DNA of 64,000 bases from Diphasiastrum complanatum (taxonomy: Eukaryota > Streptophyta > Lycopodiopsida > Lycopodiales > Lycopodiaceae), in the NCBI GenBank assembly GCA_029204225.1, contig CM055101.1, positions 60,133,811-60,197,810 of the forward strand, written 5' to 3'. The translations under genes and the position numbers were made by a program. The first letter of the stretch is position 1, and the number at the start of each line of letters is the position of its first letter. A model generated the notes under the pieces. It was not told the origin of the DNA and ran no database searches. It worked only from the letters and a program-made list of their open reading frames with translations. Below are positions 49,772 to 60,420 of the stretch, piece after piece.

Positions 49772-51197
49772 ATATTTTTCTTGGTTCTAAATGGAATGAC
49801 CTTTTCTGCAACAAGGTGATGGATGTGTTGATAAAAGTTGCAGTTATTTATGAAAATTTTGGTACATCGCAATGATGATGAGCCCTTACGAAAGCTTTCT
49901 GTGATAGTCCGTAGCGAGCTAAATCTTGATCCGAAAAATTCAAAGCAAGTACAAATAGAATTCTGGAGGCAACATCATGCTTTAATCAACGTAAGCCAAA
50001 TACAAGTAACAAATTGCATCTAATTCTGTGATTGCTATTTTGAAGTATTCAATTCATTCCAATGGGCTTTGTAACCTGGTAACGTTCAACAAAATTCGAT
50101 AAGGTTTTCACTTTTTGTTCATGGATGCATACCAAAAGTGCATATTACTTTGTTCCTTATAGTGCATATTTTCAGTCCCAAGATGATCCATGAATTTACT
50201 GCCATTATGTTTTTGCAGTGCGTGAGAAAGCCTTCTTGAATTCAACATGGTGTCCTTACTAGTGGCTTGTTACAAGATCTCATTATACCCTACCTTCAGA
50301 TATCTTTGGGTCTAATCTGCAGCCTGCGGCATAGCTCGTAGATCAGCTCACAACCTTGGGAGCCCCCATTCTCGCTGCAAAGAATTGGAGTTTGAACCTC
50401 CAAGGTTTGAAGGATTTGAGAGACAGCTTGAGTTGGAGTTTTTTCTTTCACCCAATTTTCTTCATATGGATGGTTTGGGCTTGAGTCTGCTAACAAGAGA
50501 ACAGCTTGATAAGATGCTTCATGTAACAGAGTGCACTATCATCTCAGAGCATATCTGAGTCCAGTTTGATTTTGCTTTTGATCCATGTGGGTATTCAATC
50601 AATGGTATTGAAAATGGGGCTCATTCTACCATACATAGGATGGTTTTAACTATGCAAGCTTTGAGGTAATGAGTTACTGCCCTGAGACTATTGATTTGAA
50701 CTTTTTTGGTGGATCAAGTCATTAGAGAAACTTAGAGCCCGAAGAGGGCCTTTGAAAACGATTTTTTTTTATTTTTTTCTTATTTTTGTTGCCATGTGGA
50801 CCAATTGAAACCTTAAAATCAGTGTTCTACGTAACGTACAATTTTTTAAATATAAATAAAATAAAAACTTTCTAAATATATTGTTGTTTTGTCGGGCAGC
50901 TTGTGAAAATGTTATTGTTTGTTGAGGCCTACCCTTTCAACTCATCATTGCCCGAACAGACCCAAAAATATTGAAAATGAATATGACATGTGGTTGAAAT
51001 GAGAAAATCGATGTACCACTAATATATATGCATTGTCAAATCATGGTTAACAAGGTTAACTAGAGCTAATTCGTAGCGCCAAATAGATCAGTGTTTCAAA
51101 CTTTCGCCAACACATATTTTCATATTCATGGCTTTTTATCTACGCATATTTTCATATTCATAGTTTAGTGTTTTAGATTTTTGCCTACACATTACAA
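49772..51197. other. No gene recognised
   Basis: AT-rich DNA with short frames; nothing family-like. It marks the border between the gag-like pseudogene and the AT-rich gene block that follows. Confidence 0.5.
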
Positions 51198-52240
51198 ATG
51201 GCGCCATCAAGGAAGTCGTGCTCCTCAATCGACTCTGTGCTTCTATTTAACGAGAAATTTGATAATGGATTATGGGTTCCAAGAAAATTTTCAAAAAACT
51301 CTCGGGCTTTGATGCATCCATCATCAAGAGGAACATTTCGAAAAAGCAAAAGGTCAAAACTATCATTTCGATTTTATTCGAAGGCCAGAATTTTGGATTT
51401 CAGAACATCATCAGGAGGAAAATCTATTTTTGAAATTCTAGTCCAACATGTATATATGCATTCAGAGATAAATGTGCAAGGATTCAACCGTCAGGATCAC
51501 AAAAAAAACAACTGTGAGTATTGATATTTTTGATACTTTGATTTTTGTCATTCATAAATATCTAAAAGTAAACTTGCCAATCTGATCATTTTTTTCTTGC
51601 CGATTTATATCCATCCAACATAAATGAATGGGAGCCCAGTGGATCTCTAGCAGGTGTATTAAATGTTATTCACACTGATATTAGACAACTGCAATATCGA
51701 GGTAGAACTGCAAAAGGTCTAGCTGATAGTGGGATCTTTTTTTGTGAATCAATGTACATTCCTGATACAAAAAGAGATTTTGGACAAATAGTCCCAATTC
51801 CATTACCTAGTTTTGAAAGTGATGAATGGGTTGCTCCAGATGCTATAGTTTCAAAATCATTTCATTGCAAGCTATATAATGATGTAAAAAATTCATTAAA
51901 GATAAGCACGAGATCAAAAACAGTCAGATTGAGTTGGTTTATTTCCTTGAATATATTTGTGGATTTCTTTTCAAGTGTCAATGTACACAAAGCCCCAACG
52001 ATGTTTGTATGCAAAAATTTATCAGATAGTTTATTATCTGAACTTATTAATGAAAGCTGGGACAAAAGATCAGATGGAGAAATAGAATACAGAATTAAAA
52101 TGTCTTCCATGTGCTTTCGTTATCAAACTGAAAAACAAATGTTGAGCTTATGCTTCAATTATCAAAGATGGAAAAAAAAAATAAAGGTAACTCGATCAAG
52201 ACTTCGAAGCCAGTGGAAATTCAAAATTAAAAAATATTAA
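51198..52240 (+). CDS. Unrecognised two-exon gene
   Basis: Exon 1 (51198-51513) encodes a basic, Ser-rich protein start (APSRKSCSSIDSVLLFNEKF) and ends at a strong GTGAGT donor. Exon 2 can begin at 51651, after TAG, keeping the frame, and reads GVLNVIHTDIRQLQYRGRTA and so on to the TAA at 52238, about 195 codons. It has a moderately hydrophobic middle (LSWFISLNIFVDFFSS) and a basic end. I know no match. The open frame of exon 2, together with a frame-preserving intron of 137 bp, suggests a real gene, recently active or still intact. The acceptor is not certain; CAG at 51653 also keeps the frame. Confidence 0.4.
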
Positions 52241-52861
52241 AATTCTATACAATGATGCAGTTTTGACATGTGTTGAGGTGGAGGAAGATTGGTGTCTAAA
52301 TTACATCAGGTGGGAACTATTGCTCCTACAAGATGATGTACTTTCAGACTTCAAATTCATTTTCAATGGTAAACTCGTAAGTAACTATAAACACTCTATT
52401 CTTTATGAATAGTTTCAATAAAAACTTTCTCATACAATCTCTATACTAATTGTAACTCACTTTGTATTAGTTTTATGTAGATACGTAAAAGACATGAGCT
52501 CTAGATCAAATGCAGAGATATTGGCGAAACAATCCAACTTATGGAAGAACACTGAGATTTACTATCAGCAGATACATGTCAATCATCATGTCTTTTTATC
52601 AATATAGAAAATTGCATTCCAGTATTACACTATGGACACAACCTGATTGCAAGAATCTATATTGATATCAATAAAAATCCCATAAATGGGTCGTTTACAT
52701 GTAAGATTGTATCTCTTTTTTTTTATGTATCTCTATTTACAAATGAATCTCTATTCAGTAAATTTTTCGATATTTTCAATATCAGTATTAGGAACTAATA
52801 AGGCAAAAATTTCCTCTTCTATAATCTCGCCTTCCTCTGTTTCAGGATGGACTTCTATGCC

Positions 52862-53322
52862 TTTTAAGACAACAAGCCTCTCTGATATAATATCGCCTTC
52901 CTCTGTTCCTCTGTATTGGGAAAGTCTTCTATGCCTTTTTTATCACATATAATAATATATGCATTCTGAGCAACCTGAAAGGCTGTTAAGGCAATAACAA
53001 CTTGCTTTTTAGGGCCCTCGATTTTAGGTGTAACGCTTACACCGTTTTGTACATAGATTCTGATCAACTCTTGTCGAAATCTATATACATCGTCGAGAGT
53101 ATACGAGTCAAGAGTGAACTGTCATCACAAAACACGTGAATCAGCAAATTACAAACAATGATAGTAAAGAAATATGAATCAGAATGAAAGGAACTACAAA
53201 TGAACAAAATATTACCTTTTCAACATCTACATCCACTTGTAAATTATACCACTCAAAAAAGAGCTTTTTATTGTACAGGACGAACCATGCACCACTAAAG
53301 GCATCCCTTTGTTGTACACACT
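52862..53322 (-). CDS. Unrecognised gene fragment with a clean intron
   Basis: A minus-strand exon (53322-53216) begins after an AG and reads CVQQRDAFSGAWFVLYNKKL through VDVDVEK. A phase-0 GT-AG intron of 97 bp (53215-53119) joins it to FTLDSYTLDDVYRFRQELIR, VSVTPKIEGPKKQVVIALTA, and a stop at 52864. A 5' exon should lie above 53322 but an LTR-like insertion starts at 53404. The last part of exon 2 is duplicated just downstream (GIEDFPNTEEQ and GIEVHPETEEG), in another frame. No family was recognised. Confidence 0.4.
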
Positions 53323-53403
53323 GCATATATTGAACAAAAATTAGTAATATTGTTACATACCTATGTAACTAGTAGTACTTCAGACCCCTAATAGTCCATC
53401 TAG

Positions 53404-54290
53404 TGTTGGGGGCTAAATGGCAAGGTACCCTTAGGATTAAGGGTATGTGCCCTTGGATAAGGACAGGCAAGTGACTATACCTTAGTTGGAGGTATGGAGT
53501 CACGTGACCTTGGATAAGGGGTACCCGTAGTATTAAGGGTAGGTGTCTTAGATTAAGGTACTAGTGTCCTTGGTTAAAGACAGATAGGTGTCTATGCCTT
53601 GGATGGAGGTATGGAACCTAGAGAGGTGTTAGAAAAGTGTCCATTGAGTTCTCAACTCCCACAAGAAAGACATTCAAAGTCATAGGTTATGGAAGGAGTC
53701 TCTTGACCTTCCATAAGCCTATGGAGGCACTTGGAGATTCTTTAACTCCCCTAGGCTTCTCTCTCTCTCATTGGATGAGCATGGAACTCCATAGTGCATA
53801 TGGGCCATCTATATGAGGGTAGTAGGGCGCCCATTGGGAGGGGGGGAGATCTCTCTTGTTTGCTTTGCTTATGCTCTAGTGTTGCTACTAGTGTGTAGAG
53901 TGCTTTCTTGTGGTAGTATGCTTAAGGTTTGGATCTTGCTTATGGTATGGGACATAAGTAGGGTTTGGATCTTGAGTATGCTATGAGGTGTTGTGGTATG
54001 CTTGTGATTTGTTTATGGTTAGCAAGGGGGTGCTAGATTAGGTCTTGCTTGGAGCTTGGATCTAGCTATTTGGGTGGTGAATACTTGAGGCCAGCTTGTT
54101 ATCTATCTTTGTGTTTAAAGAGTAGGGACACAGGCAGAGGAGAGATCCTTGGAGGCCTGCTGATCCTTACTTGCAGGTGGAGGCATCCTAGCTTGGAGTT
54201 GGGGAGCATCTTGAAGCTTGTAGGTTGCTTGGAAGACATTTGGAGGCTCTACCTTGGATTTGGAGGACTTCCTCACCTCTACTTGTAAAA
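53404..54290 (+). repeat. LTR-like insertion with an internal direct repeat
   Basis: Starts TGTTGGGGGCTAAATGG, similar to the LTR start at 14932. It contains two loose copies of an approximately 100-bp unit (about 53427-53514 and 53522-53627; words ATTAAGGGTA and GGAGGTATGGA) and a CTATATGAGGG TATA-like site near 53811. The end near 54290 is not defined, and no target duplication was found. It separates the gene parts at 53.3 and 54.3 kb. Confidence 0.4.
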
Positions 54291-54303
54291 AATATTATAA
54301 TAG

Positions 54304-54754
54304 ATTATTTATTTACCAAAAGTGAAGATTACCCAAGAGGAGCTCGACAAAATGCCCGAGAAATCTGTAAATATTGTGTTTACTTCTCTTTCTGCTCATG
54401 TACATAATATTTTTGTCAGAATTCCATATGATCCTATGTAGGTTTATTTTGATTTCGAGCATTATAACCAATACAAGGCTTACTTAGCCAATAAAATTGA
54501 TCTTCTTTGCAATTATTTTAATTTCTTTCTTCCAGATTCAAATAGAAGCTATAGATTAGGTCCTAAATTTTGTGCCGAGCTGAAGGAAAAAACATCAGAG
54601 ATTACAGATGTTATAGGTATCAAATTTTCTATGTGTAAAAGTAAACTCAGCTGCTAATACACATAGAGAATTTGATTCTCTACTTCATGATGTCGTTCGA
54701 GAAATACCGACAACGGCAACCTCAATTGGAGAGAGAACCATTAAATCTCTCGAG
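54304..54754 (+). pseudogene. Unrecognised open frame, broken
   Basis: Reads KVKITQEELDKMPEKSVNIV, then a TAG (after IPYDPM), then VYFDFEHYNQYKAYLANKID and LGPKFCAELKEKTSEITDVI. A one-base shift near 54645 is needed to reach ANTHREFDSLLHDVVREIPT, which ends before a GTATAT. No family is known to me. The stop is one C-to-T step from CAG. It is convergent with the histone-like gene on the other strand. Confidence 0.35.
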
Positions 54755-54804
54755 GTATATTCAATTTATCTATGATATACATGTATTTTTTTGGTTTAAA
54801 TCTA

Positions 54805-55431
54805 TCATCCCTGAGGAGCTGGACGAATAACACGAGGAGGAGAGCGTGATTCTTCGTCTGAATCATCCTCCAGCATCTGATTTAGAGAACAAAAAAATAC
54901 GGGGTCTCTTGCTAGGGATAACTCTTGGAGGAAGAGAAGCAGCTGACCTTCGAGATCCAGCTTTCTTAGGGACAGGCTGACCTTCGAGATCCAGCTTCTC
55001 GGCAAGTTTGTTCTATCCAAAGGCAAGCCTCTGGAGGTGCTGGCATTATCCACATGCAGACTAGAATAACGGTCCCGAAGTCTTTTGAGAATAACGAAAT
55101 CTTTTGGCATGATGGTGACATGCTTACCATGCACGGCCAAATAACAGGAATCCTCAAAAAATTGGAACAGAAAATCTTCAACAGCACCCTATAAGGCCTG
55201 CATGGCTGTCACGGCAAAACGAACATCTAGCCCAAGTGACAGTGTGACATTTCTAACAGATCAACCGAAAGGAGCTCTAGGGATCAAAAATTCAGTTGAT
55301 CTCTGGAGTTTTCTTATCTCCCTCAGCCAGACCTGCTTTCTGCCATGTCTACGGCCAGTACTAGGGGGAACACGAGCATGGGATGGCTGTATAGAGATTA
55401 TGGCATGGGAAGTGGATTTTGTCCTAGCCAT
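54805..55431 (-). pseudogene. Divergent histone H3-like gene, two internal stops
   Basis: The frame starts MARTKSTSHA at 55431, keeping the H3 tail start (ARTK) but with a short, altered tail. The fold follows: VWLREIRKLQRSTEFLIPRA, PFG-stop-SVRNVT, LDVRFAVTAMQAL-stop, GAVEDFLFQFFEDSCYLAVH, GKHVTIMPKDFVILKRLRDR. The TGA (codon 57) sits where H3 has Arg, the TAG (codon 81) where H3 has Gln; each is one C-to-T change from CGA and CAG. LIP, EDF, FEDS and KDF resemble plant CENH3 rather than canonical H3 (which has LIR, EAY, FEDT, KDI), yet loop 1 has canonical length. About 85 extra residues follow the fold, unusual for any H3; a 34-bp tandem duplication (54942-54997) shifts the frame there. No intron is present. 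H3 packages DNA in nucleosomes and CENH3 marks centromeres; as read this copy is dead. Confidence 0.8.
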
Positions 55432-56333
55432 CATTCTCAGAGTCAAAATAAATAAATTTGAAAAAAAAAAAATCTGTAAGTTGATTATCGAACCCAAGCG
55501 CAGGGAATGAAAACAAAAAAATTTGTGATAAGAAGGTGCTTGAGATCGATACCAGAACTGAATATCGGTTTCGAGCGCAAGATAGAAAGATAATATTAGA
55601 AAAACAAACCACGCTCGAAAGTGATATTGAAAATATAGTTGTATCGGTCTCGAGCGCAGGAAGAGAAGGCGGAGTGATTGCGGACAACGAGCGCACTTGA
55701 GAGCGATATTGGGAGCGCAAAACGAAAAATGTGCGAGAAAAAAATGAAAATTTTGAGGGTGTATATATAGAAAATTTTTGCACGTGTGATGAAAACGGCT
55801 ACTGACACGTGGCGACATCTAACTGGTCCACGCGTTATGCCCGTACTGCCAATTATGGCTCAATTATGAGGCCATGTGGATGTAGGACACGTCACTAATC
55901 ATATTGCGACATGTGTCACTCTGCATGTGATAAATGTCAAATCAATCCTTCTTTGCACGGAGGAATATTCTTGACAAATCATGCGTCAACACATGTTCTT
56001 TTGGAACTCCTCCACACGTGCGAAATTTTTTTATAAATAGGTCATTTTCGACGCGAATTTTCATGCAATTTTTCTAATTTCTGAGCCAAATATCAAATTC
56101 AAGCGCACACTTGCCTCTGTTTACGTTCTATTGACATACTTGCACGGTCCGGTATCGCTTTCAAGCGCGTCTTACATCTCCTTTCTTTTCGGAACTCCTC
56201 CACTCGCGCTCAGATCCAATACCCTATTTTCTGGTATCTCTTTCGTGCGCACATTGCCTTGAGTTTCTTGTCTGACCAGCATTTTGTGCTTGAGAGCGAT
56301 ATTTGGAATCTTTCTTTTGAATTTTTTGTTAAA
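55432..56333. promoter_or_regulatory. Head-to-head promoter region with an 18-bp motif array
   Basis: Separates the H3-like gene (minus) from an unknown frame (plus). Each side has CACGTG, then exactly 11 bases, then a TATA box: 55781-55786 and TATATATA at 55762 for minus; 56015-56020 and TATAAATA at 56032 for plus. The arms are similar, so this is an inverted promoter pair. Around ten copies of a motif near RRTATCGSTYTCRAGCGC lie at 55484, 55536, 55561, 55611, 55640, 55691, 56089, 56151, 56233 and 56286, in both orientations. Additional ABRE-like ACACGTGGC (55804) and GACACGTCAC (55888) lie between. No factor is known to me for the motif. Confidence 0.65.
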
Positions 56334-57153
56334 ATGTCTAATTTCGATTCTAGTCTGCTTTCTTTTTTTCATGAATTTGGTATTAGTGATAATTTAGAGT
56401 ATTTCAAATCTTTTTTTTCTTCTTTTCTTTTTATTTTCCTTCTATTACTGAGAGTCCTGGTGTGGAAGCATTTTCTGAGATTTATCTCAGATTTAAGTCT
56501 CTGCTAAGTACTCCCCTATTCAGATCTCAGAATAAGGACATGATTCATTACCAGGACCTGGTGGCACTCAACAAGCATAGTTATAAAGCTAAGCTTGACA
56601 GAATGTTCACTAAGTCACATAATGATTTCAAGTCTATAGATGATTGTCCAATTTACAATAAAAAAATGTAGATTTGTTGTGTTTCAGTCTGCATTTGCTT
56701 TTTTTTCTTTTGTTAAATATTTCTAACGATTCAAAAGCTGGACCTTCCACTTCTGAAGCTGGTTCTTCTAGTTGTACAAAGTCTGAAAAGTCAAAGATTG
56801 TAGATATAGAACCTTTTTTTATTGATACGAGTGTTAGTTAAGATGATTGTATGACGAAATAGGGCATCGTTTGTTGGGGGCAGAGATATTCGGCTGGACA
56901 TGCATTGGGACATTATCTGAAGTTTTTCAAAAATAATGAGATAAGTGTTGCCCATTCAAAGCTTCATCAACATGGTGAGACAATGATTATGGCAATGAAG
57001 GCACTATCTCATTTTCTTGGAGGACATAATTTTAATAAAGTGCATAGAATAATTTTTGTAAAAAAAACTATTGAACTTAAAATTTTAGGATATGGACCAG
57101 GGAATTCCATGCTCAAATCATCTCATTTTGCACTGGTATGCTGCCTACATTGA
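56334..57153 (+). pseudogene. Unrecognised gene downstream of the plus-side promoter
   Basis: ATG 56334 opens MSNFDSSLLSFFHEFGISDN. A T-rich tract with a frame change at about 56410 leads to EAFSEIYLRFKSLLSTPLFR and the frame 56462-56671 (HYQDLVALNKHSYKAKLDRM). After stops, a further frame (56905-57153) reads GHYLKFFKNNEISVAHSKLH. No family was recognised. Position behind a G-box/TATA module supports transcription of at least the first part. Stops and shifts point to decay, although introns cannot be excluded. Confidence 0.35.
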
Positions 57154-57627
57154 TCTAAGTAAGCTTGTAGGGCACTTTTTTGGCTTTTTTGCCTTCTTCG
57201 CTGCTTTCATTCTAAGGGTGCCTTAGGGATTTACATACCTTTAGTATAAGGGCACCTTCAGGTTTTGCATACCTTCAATCTAAGGGCACCTTCGAGTTTT
57301 TCGGCTTTTTTGTGTTTTGCTACATTGGCTGACCGACGTCGCCAACTTATCAGCAACCCTAAAACAGCTGGACAACCAAATATCCCAAAGGCGGTTAGCG
57401 GTTACCAACTTTGTACATATGCAAAGACTGGCGTAAATAGCATTAAAAGCTTGTAAGATATTTTGTTTCTCGACACTTGTAAATATATATACTAGCTGAA
57501 TCCAGCTAAGAGGGTTAAAAAATTGAGTTAATTGAATCTCGCTTTCAATCAGAGTTATCTGTAGCCAGCGTTATCACGCTTAGCAAGCTGAAGTTATTAC
57601 TTCAAGCTATTGTACTCACTGTTGATA
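57154..57627. other. Intergenic, no gene seen
   Basis: Contains a phrase repeated with variation (CTAAGGGTGCCTTAGG, TATAAGGGCACCTTCAGG, TCTAAGGGCACCTTCG) at about 57213, 57246 and 57281. No coding sequence. Confidence 0.5.
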
Positions 57628-58522
57628 TTAATCAGAGTGCAATTTTTGTCTCACTATTGCGTCGTTCATTTGCGCATTCTGTATGAATTCTTCTACTTGA
57701 ATAATTCTGCGCGGTTTTACGACAATTTTTATACTCCTTGTCATGTCTTTTGTTGTCTTCATGCGGTACAAAGAAGGGTGTTTAGAGTTAGCGCCATGGG
57801 ATACATTGAAAATACATTTTAATGTCTTCAGATCTCCTGCTAAATGCCATTCTATGTTGAAAGTGCCAATTCCAAAAATATTAAGTGGAACTCCCTCCAT
57901 GTGATTTTTTATGGTGGCAGGATATGACATTCTATTAAATATCCATGAGAGAATGTCATGGTCTTCTTTCATCACCTATAAGAGAAAACAAAAACGTGAT
58001 TTAACCTCATAATATTAACACAAAGAAGATTTCCCAAATGAAATCCATATTAAAATGATTATCCCTATTGATTATGTGAAGGAACTGCTAAACCTGAAAT
58101 GCTGCCAACCACCAGATATCATTTTCTGATTGAATACTGAAGTTGAGGCCTTCTGAGTCTTCTGAATTCAAAAGTTCTCCATTCATGATTGTAAGACTGA
58201 CTCTCTCCATTTTTTGTCCTTTTATAATTTCATACTCACCTAACTTGAGAACAACTATTAACTTGTTATTGGCATTCTCATTTGTAATACCATAAAAATT
58301 TATGATGAATGTTAGTAACTGATTAATATCAATAAATAAATTGTTGGAATTGTTATATGCTAGACATTCTCTTTTCAAGCAATACACTTCATTGATATGA
58401 GATGGATTACCAACTATTGTCTGCATACCTTGGTTTAACATGTCTTCTTCTTTTTTTAGATGAAATGGGCGTGGGATTGGAACCTTTTTAATACTTACCT
58501 GTGCAAATGCCTCTTGTATCAT
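57628..58522 (-). CDS. Unrecognised two-exon gene, possibly transposase-derived
   Basis: Exon 1 (58522-58094) reads IQEAFAQVSIKKVPIPRPFH through NDIWWLAAFQ. A phase-0 intron of 118 bp (58093-57976), with a TTCTCTTATAG acceptor, joins it to VMKEDHDILSWIFNRMSYPA. The second exon has FNIEWHLAGDLKTLKCIFNV and SHGANSKHPSLYR, then runs to a stop near 57628. A hydrophobic-GDLK segment followed by G-A-SKHP-Y recalls a pattern in several transposon-derived proteins (GD-K-L then PC--C), but the Cys pair is absent here. The Asp could be a catalytic residue, which is inference. Both exons are open, so this may be an intact fragment of a larger gene. Confidence 0.4.
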
Positions 58523-59252
58523 CTTAAACGTTGTTGCATATGTTCACTACTGATGCTAGAAAAATCACATGCCCCCTGAACCAATGTGGTGTCTAATATT
58601 TTTCCAACTTCAACAAATCAGAAGATACCGTAGAAAGAATCAGTGCAAAGTATCAAAGGAAAACCAACACTAAAAAAGTACATGGAAAATAGATACTTTA
58701 AAAAAAACATCAAACTTCATATGCACGAGTACAACATTTTCAATAAGGTCCAATTTTCAAGTCAATAAGTAACTAATCGAACAAGGCTTCACTATTGGCA
58801 GACCGTTGATCAAGTTGTGGTCCCGATATCATTGTGGAAATTCATTGGAAGAGCTACATTCAAGTGTAAGTCCATCTTGGAATTTTTGCAGATGTTGAGA
58901 CATCCAACACATCTTTTGAGAAGGTCAGCAAATATTAGACAACATCATCATTTCTTTCATAAAAATTTTGATGTGTTAGAAACTTTTGAATGACAATGGT
59001 CTACCATGGCGTTAATGGGCGGTTTCACTATGATAGACAATAATCAAGTGACTATACTGGTGAATGAGGCAGAAGAAGCCAAGATTTAGGCTTGCACTAT
59101 TGCTAGAGGATGATATATGGACTCCTGCTTTGTGCCTCAGAATTGTAGTGGCTTAATGCCAAATAGTGGTATTGCAGATACATGGTATTGCATATGGTAT
59201 TGGAGATAGTGGAAGTAGGTATTTGTCACTTATATGTTCTAGTGAGTGAAAT
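58523..59252. other. Intergenic, no gene seen
   Basis: AT-rich DNA with no recognisable frame. Possible 5' part of the gene at 57.6-58.5 kb. Confidence 0.4.
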
Positions 59253-59531
59253 CTAATAATAGGAAAAAAAAACTTGTTTCGAACACAAAAAAGCTAACCT
59301 TAGAAAGCTTGCCAAAAAATCACACCTTTGGAGGGTTGGAGTGACAACATCACTTATGTGGGTAATGATGTGGTCCTTCACCGATAGATTGATAAACGTC
59401 AACGCCTTTCTCATTTTTTTGTTGAACATTTTGATGTCTGCTTCATTTGTCAGCCTTCGGCCATCTCCTGTGATGACATCCCACATTTTTGCAGCAAGTG
59501 GAGTCACATGTCTAAATGGATTCAACAACAA
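59253..59531 (-). pseudogene. Ty1/copia gag (UBN2) fragment
   Basis: Reads AAKMWDVITGDGRRLTNEAD, then RKALTFINLSVKDHIITHIS, the N-terminal gag pattern of plant copia elements (W--V, KAL--I-LSV-D-I---I). The end is scrambled where the family has CWD-L--LY. About 60 residues are convincing. It is isolated and dead. Confidence 0.65.
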
Positions 59532-60159
59532 AAAATATAAGGCAAATTAATTGCAACTTTTAGTGTGCAAATAATTTATTCACTACATTGTTAGAGAATT
59601 TCTAGTTGAATCCTAGTCTCAAATTTGTTCTTAAATGAAATAAATTCCTACTCATTCTTTCCTATTTCTTGATTTGTCAGCTTCAGGGATTCTAGGAGAA
59701 ATTACAGCCGTAAATCTAAATTGATGCCAATACTATTGGTCACGTGAGGATATTTTGTTGAAAGTTGGCGGTATTGGTCATGAGGATATCTCAAATTTGC
59801 AAAATTAAAAAACTTGAAAGCCATTTCGTTATTTTATGAGTATATTAGTGAATTTCATTATTTGAATTAATCAAGTTTCATGTGATTCCTTGGGAAGGTA
59901 ATTATTATTACCCCTAACGAATGGTCAACCAGATTGGTTTCTAATTTGTGCTTGTTCTTCCCTGGAAATTCAATAATCCTTTCGTTTATATGGGTCAATT
60001 TTACTTAGAGGTAACAAATTCTTTTAGCACCAAAGAAAATCTTTGGATAAGTCATGTATCAAATGTGTTCGAACATTAGTTGTATTTGTTGGATTTATCT
60101 CCTCTACTCTCCTAAATCCTATTTTAATTTGCCTCCATACATGCTGCTATATTTTACTC
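59532..60159. other. No gene recognised
   Basis: AT-rich DNA with no coding pattern. Confidence 0.45.
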
Positions 60160-60420
60160 ATGTTGTCGCACAGTCTGCATATTTACATGTAAAATAAGAC
60201 AGGCGAAAAATGCGACTGTCTGCATAAATACAAGTAAATTTCCACAGGCAAAAAAGGCAAAAAGACGACATTGTATTTTTACACGTGATTTGTGACAGGC
60301 AAAAAAGACGACACTGCCCTACAAATGCCAAAGGTGCCCTAATGGAAAAGCGAAGGTACCCCATAGATCAAATTTTAAGGCATTTGTCAGAGTGTCGCAT
60401 TTTTCGCATTTTCATCAACA
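60160..60420. repeat. Dispersed repeat, about three internal units
   Basis: Units of about 50 bp share (T)TTACA-GT-A--, then ACAGGC-AAAAA and GCGACTGTC or ACGACACTG. It resembles 11.40-11.66 kb in the same order. In both places a line GTGCCCTAA/GTGCCCTTAA and a CGAAAATGC-like word are close by, in the same or opposite orientation. Confidence 0.55.

Noticed and set aside
51652-52240. Viral movement-protein-like domain
   Set aside because: A loose likeness in hydrophobic spacing only; no diagnostic residue pattern I could defend.
53404-54290. Target-site duplication for the LTR-like insertion
   Set aside because: TCTAG precedes the start, but the only nearby second copy (about 54060) does not follow a CA end.
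54617-54650. A 34-bp GT-AG intron
   Set aside because: Far shorter than plant introns; a one-base frameshift explains the change of frame as well.
55432-55818. N-terminal extension of the H3-like protein
   Set aside because: The frame is open for 129 codons above the Met, but it is Phe/Leu/Ser-rich in all three frames and overlaps the promoter array; MARTK marks the real start.
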